A stretch of DNA of 64,000 nucleotides from Novosphingobium percolationis (GTDB lineage: Bacteria > Pseudomonadota > Alphaproteobacteria > Sphingomonadales > Sphingomonadaceae): assembly GCF_020179425.1 (NCBI RefSeq), contig NZ_JAILYM010000008.1, positions 1 through 64,000 on the forward strand, read 5' to 3'. The notes beneath the pieces were generated by a model. It saw nothing but the letters and a program-made list of their open reading frames with translations, searched no databases and had not been told where the DNA came from. Positions within the stretch are counted from its first letter, which is position 1. Every line of letters begins with the position of its first letter. Below are positions 33,778-40,443 of the stretch, in pieces. The translations under genes were made by a program, and so were the position numbers.

Positions 33778-34143
33778 ATGGATATCTTTCCCATCAGGTC
33801 GGATGCGGATCACCGCAAGGCCGTACAGGAAATCGAGCGTCTGTGGGATGCCAGGGAGGGGACCGAGGAGTTCAACCGCCTCGATATACTTGCGACTCTG
33901 GTCGATGCCTACGAAGCCAAGCGCTGGCCGGTGGAGGATCTAGATCCTGTCGACACCATCAAGGCGGATATGGAACTGAACGGTCGCTCCTTGAGCGATC
34001 TGACCAAGGTCATTGGCAAAAGCCGGGCTAGCGAGATTCTGAAGCGTCGTCGGCCATTGACCTTGGGGATGATCAGGAAGCTGCATCATAGCTGGCATAT
34101 TCCAGCGGACCGCCTGGTCGGAGAATACGAACTTTCGCACTGA
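33778..34143 (+). CDS. higA: HigA-type antitoxin
   Basis: 121 residues from ATG 33778, with GAGGAGG ending 6 bp before it and overlapping the toxin stop region; the frame is open to 33763. The N-terminal half binds toxin; the C-terminal half is an Xre-like helix-turn-helix (LNGRSLSDLTKVIGKSRASE, ILKRRRPLTLGMIRKLHH). It should neutralise HigB and bind the upstream operators. Confidence 0.85.
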   Translation: MDIFPIRSDADHRKAVQEIERLWDAREGTEEFNRLDILATLVDAYEAKRWPVEDLDPVDTIKADMELNGRSLSDLTKVIGKSRASEILKRRRPLTLGMIRKLHHSWHIPADRLVGEYELSH

Positions 34144-34174
34144 GCAGCCCGGCGGGATCTTCCGGAAACCAAAG

Positions 34175-34250
34175 TGGTGGGCCCGGCAGGACTCGAACCC
34201 GCAACCTAGCCGTTATGAGCGGCCAGCTCTAACCGTTGAGCTACAGGCCC
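34175..34250 (-). tRNA. tRNA with CAT anticodon (Met, or Ile after lysidine)
   Basis: Cloverleaf on the minus strand: acceptor GGGCCTG pairs with CGGGCCC (one G-U), D arm GTAGCTCAACGGTTAGAGC, anticodon loop CTCATAA flanked by GGCCG/CGGCT, T arm GCGGGTTCGAGTCCTGC. Discriminator A and encoded CCA (34177-34175) are present. CAT could be elongator Met or a lysidine-modified Ile; the sequence is unlike the usual host copies, so it may belong to the element. Confidence 0.8.
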
Positions 34251-34255
34251 CACCT

Positions 34256-34341
34256 TGGTGCGGACGGCGGGACTCGAACCCGCACGGGCAAAGCCCAGAG
34301 GATTTTAAGTCCCCGACGTCTACCGGTTCCGTCACGTCCGC
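34256..34341 (-). tRNA. tRNA-Leu (TAA)
   Basis: Class II tRNA on the minus strand: acceptor GCGGACG/CGTCCGC perfect, D arm with GGTAGACG, anticodon loop CTTAAAA (TAA), a long variable arm (TCTGGGCTTTGCCCGT), T arm GCGGGTTCGAGTCCCGC, encoded CCA at 34258-34256. It lies 5 bp before the CAT tRNA, in the same transcript. tRNA genes here could be element-borne supply genes or an integration site. Confidence 0.85.
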
Positions 34342-34456
34342 CCGAAGCGCTGCGTTTGCGGCAGGGGCGATTCCAATGCAAGCCTTGGTACCGCATGGGC
34401 GTTGGTACCGTTGAGACTATCCCGTACACTGAGGGCGTTCCGTTCGGAGATGATCC

Positions 34457-34930
34457 ATGTCGCGAAGCACGGCTCCCAATCCGAGAGTCAATGGCCCAAT
34501 TGACAATTGCGAGGCCTTTGTGCGCTTGCGAGCGGAGCAGACCGCGGCCTTCGCTGCACCTGATGCAGACTATGTTCCGCTGACTGCAAATGAACTTATC
34601 GCACGCAACCGTGGGTGGCTTTTACACAACCTGCCGATCGACCACACTGAGCGATCGCGATATCTGGCTGCGCGCGACGCTCTGGAGGCTCGTTTCAAAC
34701 ATCGGGTTCTTTCCGTCGACGACGTGGTCGTGCGCCGATGGGGGGCGATATCGGGAACCGTGAAGCGAGACACCGGAGTGGCGCCTGGCGTCATCGATAC
34801 ACTGCTTGCCGCGACCGCGATCGAGAACCGCATGTTTCTGGTGACCTGCAATGTGAAGGATGTTCAGCACAGCGGTGCGGCGGTATTTAATCCTTGGGAG
34901 GATGACCCTTCAGGATTTGTTCTGGCCTGA
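34457..34930 (+). CDS. PIN-domain (VapC-like) protein, N-terminus lost
   Basis: 157 residues. The second half matches VapC/FitB PIN domains: ARFKHRVLSVDDVVVRRWG, VAPGVIDTLLAATAIENRM, FLVTCNVKDVQHSGAAVFNP. The catalytic Asp at the usual start (LDTN...) is missing; the N-terminus reads MSRSTAPNPRVNGP and a TGA lies two codons upstream. The RNase is therefore probably inactive unless the true start was misread. No antitoxin gene is adjacent. Confidence 0.55.
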   Translation: MSRSTAPNPRVNGPIDNCEAFVRLRAEQTAAFAAPDADYVPLTANELIARNRGWLLHNLPIDHTERSRYLAARDALEARFKHRVLSVDDVVVRRWGAISGTVKRDTGVAPGVIDTLLAATAIENRMFLVTCNVKDVQHSGAAVFNPWEDDPSGFVLA

Positions 34931-34976
34931 ACCGGGCCGGAGTTCAGCGCCGCGTCAGACTGGTCGAGAAGGCAAG

Positions 34977-35156
34977 ATGGAAGAAGAAATTCGAAATGCG
35001 GACGGCACCGGCAGCACAGGCCCTATCGACGTCTCCAATCTGCCAGCGGAGACCTTCGAGGTCTTCAAGAAGGCAATTGCTGTTTCGGGCAAAAAGGTAC
35101 CCGCGCTCGCCAGGGCTGCGGAGGCCACGCAAGGCCTTCTCAAGGACGCTGGCTGA
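34977..35156 (+). CDS. Small hypothetical protein before ParS-like antitoxin
   Basis: 59 residues from ATG 34977 with GAGAAGG 4 bp upstream. Begins MEEEIRNADGTGSTGPID and ends LARAAEATQGLLKDAG. Eighteen bases separate it from the ParS-like gene, so they may share a transcript. No recognised motif. Confidence 0.5.
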   Translation: MEEEIRNADGTGSTGPIDVSNLPAETFEVFKKAIAVSGKKVPALARAAEATQGLLKDAG

Positions 35157-35174
35157 AAATCGCAGAGTTGGTCG

Positions 35175-35639
35175 ATGGCACAGCCTAATCCCTTTCGCTT
35201 CGCGCCATCCAATCGCCGTCGATTGAGTGCGCCGGGAATGCGTACCTTCCTGGCAATTGCTGATCTTTGGGGTTTGCACGACATGCAGCGCCGACTGGTC
35301 CTCGGCTATCCATCACAATCCACCTATCATGGCTGGTGCAAGTGCGCGCGTGAGCATGGCGCCTTCACGCTGGACGTCGATGTCCTCATGCGAATTTCGG
35401 CGGTTCTGGGCATCCATCAAGCCTTGGCCGTGCTTTTTGACGATGAGCATGATGGCGTGGCATGGCTTCGCCGGCAAAATGATGCGCCTGCTTTCGGAGG
35501 GCATCCACCACTCAATCTGATAATAAGCGGTACGCAGGATGGCCTGATGACTGTGCGGCGATTTCTCGATGCGGTGCAGGGTGAGCTCTATATGCTGCCG
35601 AGCGCTACCCATGCGAACCAGATGCAATATTGGCCTTGA
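35175..35639 (+). CDS. MbcA/ParS/Xre-type antitoxin, orphan
   Basis: 154 residues. The Xre-like N-part has MRTFLAIADLWGLHDMQRRL and YPSQSTYHGWCKCA. The DUF2384-like C-part has DVLMRISAVLGIHQALAVLF followed by VAWLRRQNDAPAFGGHPPL, the toxin-contact element. Relatives are normally followed by a RES toxin, but none is present in the 110 bases before the next small gene. It is either an orphan regulator or the remains of a second Xre/RES pair. Confidence 0.7.
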   Translation: MAQPNPFRFAPSNRRRLSAPGMRTFLAIADLWGLHDMQRRLVLGYPSQSTYHGWCKCAREHGAFTLDVDVLMRISAVLGIHQALAVLFDDEHDGVAWLRRQNDAPAFGGHPPLNLIISGTQDGLMTVRRFLDAVQGELYMLPSATHANQMQYWP

Positions 35640-35751
35640 TTGAAACGCCATACCTTCTGGCGGCGGCAATGTGGTACGGTCGCCAAGGTGATTGAACCAA
35701 TTCAGGCAACACTGCCTGATTTGGCTGTTTCGGTGGACTTAGAGACGGCGG

Positions 35752-35946
35752 ATGCGCGATGTTGTGTTTTGCCGGGAGAAATGTCCGGTCAGTGCAAAGT
35801 GCTATCGACATTCTGATAGCTGGCCCAAGCGGCCACGTGCTGAATCTTGGGCGCACTTTGATCCGACGAGCGGGTTAACCTGTGCCGGCTTCTGGGCGGT
35901 CAAGGAGTTCGACAGTGAACGGCGTGTACCATCACGCAATGCCTGA
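35752..35946 (+). CDS. Small cysteine-containing protein
   Basis: 64 residues, with a weak GAGACGG before the ATG. Four cysteines: CREKCPVSAKCYRH and TCAGFW, a spacing that could bind zinc or a cluster. No relative recognised with certainty. It lies alone upstream of the ArdC gene. Confidence 0.4.
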   Translation: MRDVVFCREKCPVSAKCYRHSDSWPKRPRAESWAHFDPTSGLTCAGFWAVKEFDSERRVPSRNA

Positions 35947-36124
35947 TCCCGCCGCTCGCCATCTCCATTTTGCCCGCCAGAGCTGCGCTTCCACCCACGT
36001 TGCTCGCTCTATTCGATCGCACGGGTCTGTCGTAAGCCCAGTGGCATGAATTGAGAGGAAAGGGGGCTTTGCCTTCGGCGAGCCAGACGGCGTTTGTGCC
36101 TGTCGGCTTGTCAGGATACCCCCC

Positions 36125-37087
36125 ATGTCGAAATTTGCTTCGCGCCCGACTCAAGAGAGCCCGGCGGCGCGCATCACGCGCGAGATCATTGCCCGGCTCG
36201 AAGCCGGCACCAGGCCCTGGATTCGTCCCTGGCGCGGCACGGCCACCACGCGCCCTTTGCGCGCCTGCGGCATCCCCTATCGCGGGCTGAATGTATTCTG
36301 GCTCTGGATGATCGCCGATTTCTGCGGTTTTACGTCCCCCTACTGGATGACGTATCGCCAGGCTACGCTGCTCGGAGGGCAGGTGCGCAAGGGCGAGAAA
36401 TCCACGATCGCCATCTTCTACAAGAGCTACGCCAAGGAGGTCGAAGCGCCGGACACGGGCGAACGCACCAGCGAAGCGCGCCGCGTGCTCAAGGCCTATG
36501 CCGTATTCAGCGCAGACCAGGTCGATGGCCTCCCCGAACGGTTCCATCCGACGCCTGTTACCGGCCCGGTTGAACCGGAGGGCCGGGAGGCCGAGCTCGA
36601 TGCCTTCTTCGCAGCGCTCCCGATCCATCTGCGACACCAGGGCGATGAGGCCTACTATGAGCCCGTGGCTGATCGGATCACGATGCCTTCGCCGACGCTC
36701 TTCTCAGGGTTCGATCAGTATTACGCCACGCTCGGCCACGAATGCTCGCATTGGTCAGGGCATAAGTCCCGCCTGGATCGTGATCTGAAGGGGCGGTTCG
36801 GGAGTGATGCTTACGCGATGGAAGAATTGGTTGCCAAGCTATCAAGTGCAATGCTTGGCGCTGAATTGGGATTACCGGTTGCCCATCTCGATCATCACGC
36901 GAGCTATATAGATCATTGGCTTGAGGTTCTCAAGCGGGATGACCGCGCAATCCTCACCGCTGCCGCCAAGGCCGAGGAAGCGGCAAGCCTGCTGCTGCGG
37001 CTCGGTGGCCGTGCGACCGGGGAGGGATCGGACGATGCCGACGGCGGCAATCCCGACGCGGCATCCGACATCGCGCTCGCGGCCTGA
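36125..37087 (+). CDS. ArdC-like antirestriction protein with zincin domain
   Basis: 320 residues. The N-terminal ssDNA-binding ArdC domain spans about 10-130 (ITREIIARLEAGTRPWIRPW, YRGLNVFWLWM, WMTYRQATLLGGQVRKGEKS). The C-terminal zincin-like domain has the metallopeptidase helix GHECSHWSGHKSRLDRD near 205 and a later Glu in YAMEELVAKLSSAML. ArdC proteins shield incoming plasmid DNA from restriction. It leads a run of conserved plasmid genes up to 39.5 kb. HECSH is the family's HExxH. Confidence 0.88.
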   Translation: MSKFASRPTQESPAARITREIIARLEAGTRPWIRPWRGTATTRPLRACGIPYRGLNVFWLWMIADFCGFTSPYWMTYRQATLLGGQVRKGEKSTIAIFYKSYAKEVEAPDTGERTSEARRVLKAYAVFSADQVDGLPERFHPTPVTGPVEPEGREAELDAFFAALPIHLRHQGDEAYYEPVADRITMPSPTLFSGFDQYYATLGHECSHWSGHKSRLDRDLKGRFGSDAYAMEELVAKLSSAMLGAELGLPVAHLDHHASYIDHWLEVLKRDDRAILTAAAKAEEAASLLLRLGGRATGEGSDDADGGNPDAASDIALAA

Positions 37088-37098
37088 CGGAGGGAATC

Positions 37099-37518
37099 AT
37101 GGGACGCTCCGTCAGCTATCCGTCTGGTGCGCTGGTCGCCTTTCAGGGGCTCGCAATTGACGATGAAGACGACTGGGAAATCGCCCTCGAATGGCTGCGC
37201 GACGATCTGATCGCGCAAGCCCGCCGGGCATTTCCCTCGCTGGAACCGCACGATGGCTGGCGTGGGCGCGAGGACCGCATCCTCCTGCGCAACGGCTACG
37301 CCGACTTTGGGCTGTCGATCTACGGCGGCCTTGCCGCGGTATGGATCGTCGAGCGCGACGACACTTCGTATCACGAGGCCGAGTTGCGCCGTCCTCTGCA
37401 CGCGCTGGCGCAGCACTGGCTTAACAGCGTTGCCGGACGCTTTGACGATCTGTTCGGTGAATACGTGTGCCTTGGTCACATGTCGAATGGCGAAGGTGTC
37501 TATCGCAAGCGGCATTGA
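37099..37518 (+). CDS. Conserved plasmid protein, 139 residues
   Basis: GGAGGG lies 5 bp before the ATG, 11 bp after ardC, so probably one operon. Begins MGRSVSYPSGALVAFQGL, a start I associate with a recurring sphingomonad plasmid family. It is acidic and aromatic-rich (EWLRDDLIAQARRAFPSL; RNGYADFGLSIYGGLAAVWI). No catalytic motif or membrane segment. Function unknown. Confidence 0.7.
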   Translation: MGRSVSYPSGALVAFQGLAIDDEDDWEIALEWLRDDLIAQARRAFPSLEPHDGWRGREDRILLRNGYADFGLSIYGGLAAVWIVERDDTSYHEAELRRPLHALAQHWLNSVAGRFDDLFGEYVCLGHMSNGEGVYRKRH

Positions 37519-37588
37519 CGTGCCGACCACTGCCCAGTTTCCGGAAGGGGAGGGGGCAAGGGTGTGTGAACCCATCGGGAGATCACAC

Positions 37589-38008
37589 ATGTCCAGCAAT
37601 CCTCTTCCTCCAGCGGACCCCGAGCAGGTCCAGCGCGAACGTACTGAGCAGATCGCGCGCCTCAACGACGAAACCCGTCAGGGCAAAGGGCAGCGCTCGC
37701 GCATCCTGTTCACGCGCGGCGTCGTCGAACTGCTCACCGAAGGCCAGACCGAGGAGCCCGCGCGCACGGCGCGGGTCATGATCAACCAGGATAGGCTCAT
37801 GCGGCAGATCGCCGACGCGTCGATCGATCCGGGTGACGATCCCTACGGCGAACGCGATTTCGGGGTCGTCACCTTCCTCGGCGAACGCCTGTATTGGAAG
37901 ATCGACGCTTACGTCGACGACGGCAGCTTCTCGTTCGGATCGGACGCCCCTTGGGATGCCTCGGTCACGATCCGGGTCCTGACCATCCTGCAACCGTGCG
38001 AATACTGA
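37589..38008 (+). CDS. DUF3768-family protein
   Basis: 139 residues from ATG 37589 (the frame is open further upstream through the previous gene). Family pattern: IARLNDETRQ, ILFTRGVVELL, DDPYGERDFGVV, LYWKIDAYVDDGSFSFGSD, then VTIRVLTIL. Found across alphaproteobacterial plasmids and ICEs; function unknown. No strong ribosome site: GGGAGATCACACATG. Confidence 0.8.
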   Translation: MSSNPLPPADPEQVQRERTEQIARLNDETRQGKGQRSRILFTRGVVELLTEGQTEEPARTARVMINQDRLMRQIADASIDPGDDPYGERDFGVVTFLGERLYWKIDAYVDDGSFSFGSDAPWDASVTIRVLTILQPCEY

Positions 38009-38045
38009 ACGCGCCTGCGCTTTGCGCGCGCGAGGAGATCCCAAC

Positions 38046-38582
38046 ATGACCCGCACCATCGATCTTTCGGGAACGCCGTTCGATGAACCTTGCGCGCAAG
38101 TGGGCCGCGATCCCGATGCGCCGGCGCGCAGCCGTCAGGAGGCCCTTGCCTATCGCGCCGCGCTTGTCGCGGTGCTGGGCGTTCCGCCCGAGGACTATGC
38201 CCTCGAAGTCGTCGGCAACCCCCACGATTTCGGGACCTATTATACTGTCCGGCTGCGGTGCCCTTCGGACGCCGCACTCCACGACGATGCCTATGAGGCG
38301 ATGGTCGAACATGGCCTGGCGCACTGGATCGATGCGATGATGCCGGCGCCCTACGCCTATGCGCCCGATGGCACGTGGACGGCGATCTGTCCGCACTCGC
38401 CCTCGCGCGAAGCGATCGAGCGCGCCCTCATCACGAGCCGCCCGGCCGCCGACGGCACCTTTGCCCTCGACCTGTTCGCGCGCGTGCATGCCAACCTGCG
38501 CGCCGGATATCCCGACCACGCGGCGCGGGCGGACTTGCGCATCGCCTGCATCCACGAACAGTCCGGCGCCACCGTGCATTGA
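38046..38582 (+). CDS. Conserved plasmid protein, 178 residues
   Basis: GAGGAG about 10 bp before ATG 38046. Begins MTRTIDLSGTPFDEPCAQ. Its middle, VVGNPHDFGTYYTVRLRC, and the repeated acidic/aromatic style match conserved hypothetical proteins of the same operon type. No motif gives a function. Same strand and spacing as its neighbours. Confidence 0.6.
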   Translation: MTRTIDLSGTPFDEPCAQVGRDPDAPARSRQEALAYRAALVAVLGVPPEDYALEVVGNPHDFGTYYTVRLRCPSDAALHDDAYEAMVEHGLAHWIDAMMPAPYAYAPDGTWTAICPHSPSREAIERALITSRPAADGTFALDLFARVHANLRAGYPDHAARADLRIACIHEQSGATVH

Positions 38583-38670
38583 GGGCCCGCCCGGTACCCC
38601 AGCGGCCGGAGGGAAGCGGGAGAGGAGCGGTTGGCCGGGGCAGGGATGCCCCAGGCCATCACCCCACGAC

Positions 38671-38690
38671 CCCCGAGCAGCAAGACGGGG
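38671..38690 (+). promoter_or_regulatory. DUF736 leader hairpin, copy 1
   Basis: CCCCGAGCAGCAAGACGGGG, with CCCCG and CGGGG arms, sits 23 bp before the first DUF736 start. The identical 20-mer occurs before the second DUF736 gene (54212-54231). Candidate RNA hairpin or protein site. Confidence 0.5.
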
Positions 38691-38713
38691 TCTTTGCCAA
38701 GGAGCACCAGGCA

Positions 38714-39073
38714 ATGAACATCGGCACCATCCAAAGCAACGCGCAGGGTCATCTGAGCGGCTCGCTTGCGACCGTCATGGTCGCCATGACTTTCGCGCTG
38801 CGCGAGGTCGAATCCCGCAACGATAAGGCCCCCCGCTTCGAAATCCTCACCCGCAACACCGGCGGCGCTTTCGTGCAGGTCGGCGCCTTGTGGGAGAAGG
38901 CCGCGCTCGAGACCGGCGAATGCTATCTGCAGGGACGCATCGATGATCCTTCGCTGACGCGGCCGCTGCCGATCAGCGCGTTCAAGCAGGACGATGGCAG
39001 CTACAACGTCGTCTGGTCGCGGCCGCGCGCCCGGCGGCGGGCCGATGCGTTCCCGCCTGTCGGCAACGCCTGA
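38714..39073 (+). CDS. DUF736 protein, copy 1
   Basis: 119 residues from ATG 38714, with AAGGAG about 9 bp upstream. Starts MNIGTIQSNAQGHLSGSL; FEILTRNTGGAFVQVGALWE, YLQGRIDDPSL and VVWSRPRARRR match DUF736, a single-domain plasmid/ICE protein of unknown function. Its paralogue lies at 54256. It diverges by a shorter, different tail. A strong hairpin follows 26 bp later. Confidence 0.88.
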   Translation: MNIGTIQSNAQGHLSGSLATVMVAMTFALREVESRNDKAPRFEILTRNTGGAFVQVGALWEKAALETGECYLQGRIDDPSLTRPLPISAFKQDDGSYNVVWSRPRARRRADAFPPVGNA

Positions 39074-39099
39074 TACGGCTCATCCCCGAACCACCCTGC

Positions 39100-39127
39100 G
39101 CCCCGGCCACCACATGGTGGCCGGGGC
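39100..39127 (+). terminator. Strong hairpin after DUF736 copy 1
   Basis: Perfect 12-bp stem GCCCCGGCCACC/GGTGGCCGGGGC with an ACAT loop, followed by GTTTCC. Terminator-like although the T-run is short. Confidence 0.55.
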
Positions 39128-39149
39128 GTTTCCTTGAAGGGAAGCACAC

Positions 39150-39497
39150 ATGCTGACCGATTCCGAACGGTTCGCTTTCTGCACGCACCGCGCGCATGTC
39201 CTCAATACGACGGGCAATGCCTACGACGCCTGCCAGGTCGATGAAGCCATCGCCAAAGGCCACACGTTGATCGTCCTCGGTGAAGGCGTGGTCGGCCTTG
39301 CCTGGGCCTGGCCGGTGGCGCTCACGGCCGAAGCGGGCCACCTCCACAAGATTGCCGATGCCGGCGCCGCGACGCTGACCGACCTCGTGGCACCGCTCGG
39401 CTTTGACGAGGATGACGTGCGCATCGCCATCTCGCTGGCCCGAGCCTTGGGCCTTGCCATCGATCCCGCGTTCGATCGGGTCTGCCCGGCCGAGTGA
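39150..39497 (+). CDS. Hypothetical protein, 115 residues
   Basis: AAGGGAAG lies 5 bp before the ATG. Contains LNTTGNAYDACQVDEAIAKG and GLAWAWPVALTAEAGHLHKI, no recognised motif. It precedes the interrupted GHKL gene on the same strand, as part of the plasmid gene run. Function unknown. Confidence 0.55.
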   Translation: MLTDSERFAFCTHRAHVLNTTGNAYDACQVDEAIAKGHTLIVLGEGVVGLAWAWPVALTAEAGHLHKIADAGAATLTDLVAPLGFDEDDVRIAISLARALGLAIDPAFDRVCPAE

Positions 39498-39600
39498 CCG
39501 CCTCTGCAACGGCTTTGCAAGCCGCTGCGACTTTCCGTCGCTTTCACCGACGCACCATGCGCACGTCCGCGGGCGCGTGATCACCGAAGGACATCCGTCC

Positions 39601-40300
39601 ATGCCCCTTCCTGCGACATTGCGTGCCCGGGTTTCGCCCGAGGCGATCACCAAAGTTTCCCGTATCTTCAACGGAACGCTCGGCGACATCTTCAACGAGC
39701 TGTTCCAGAACGCGCGCCGTGCCGGCGCGACCACGGTTGCCGTGACCGCCGAGCACCTCGACGAAGCCTGCATCGTCACGGTTACCGACGATGGCGCGGG
39801 TATCGCCGATCCGGCCGATCTCGTCTCGCTCGGCCAGTCGGACTGGTCCGAGGCTTGCCGCGGGCGCGAGGATCCCGCTGGCATGGGCTTCTTCAGCCTT
39901 GCCGGGCTCGACACGCTCGTGCGTTCGGTCAGCGCGCACGCGTCCTTCGCCCTCGCCATCGCCGGGGATGCCTGGACCGGCGAAGCCGATATCGCGGTGC
40001 TGCCCTGGGACGGACCTCGCGGGACCAGCATCGCGTTCCATGTCCCACCACAGCGCGACGGCAAGCTCGAGCGCTGTCTCGAAAGCGCGGCCCGGCATTT
40101 TCCGCTGCCCGTCACGTTCAACGGCGAGGAACTGAAGCGGGTCGATTTCCTCGCAGGCGCGCACAAGATCGTCGAGCGCGAAGGGTATCGCCTCGGCGTC
40201 TATCGCAACCGCACGTCGTCTGCCGGCGACACCGTCAATTTCCACGGTGTGACGCTCCGGCACGTCTTGCCGCAGGTGAAGGAAATCCACCACGCGCAGT
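39601..40300 (+). pseudogene. GHKL ATPase gene, 5' part, split by Tn7-like transposon
   Basis: The 5' 233 codons of an HSP90/histidine-kinase-type ATP-binding protein. GHKL motifs: N box FNELFQNARRAGATT, G1 box VTDDGAGIADPADL, G2-like EDPAGMGFFSLAGLDTLVR. The frame reads 47 codons into the transposon and stops at 40443. Joining base 40300 to 48936 restores one 568-residue frame with a TGG codon across the junction (HHAQ-W-SVHVDV). Such proteins recur on sphingomonad plasmids; partners unknown. The N-terminal ATPase half alone could still fold. Confidence 0.85.
40296..40300 (+). repeat. Target-site duplication, left copy (GCAGT)
   Basis: GCAGT directly before the transposon's first TCTG; the same five bases follow its last CAGA at 48931-48935. 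A 5-bp duplication is the Tn7-family norm. Confidence 0.9.
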
Positions 40301-40434
40301 TCTGTGGAGAATCGATTAGCTCATATGAGCGTGGCGGTTTGACGGGGCATGGCGTCGATACCGAGAACCATAAACTTCATATGCAGAATCGGTTCTCGAT
40401 TCCTCGACAGCGTTCCAGAATCGATAAGCGATTC
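40301..40434 (+). repeat. Transposon left end: repeated TnsB-like sites
   Basis: AGAATCG occurs at 40308-40314, 40385-40391 and 40417-40423, the last two followed by an inverted CGATTCC. Spaced repeats of this sort are the TnsB binding sites of Tn7-type ends. Confidence 0.65.
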
Positions 40435-40443
40435 CGCGCCTGA

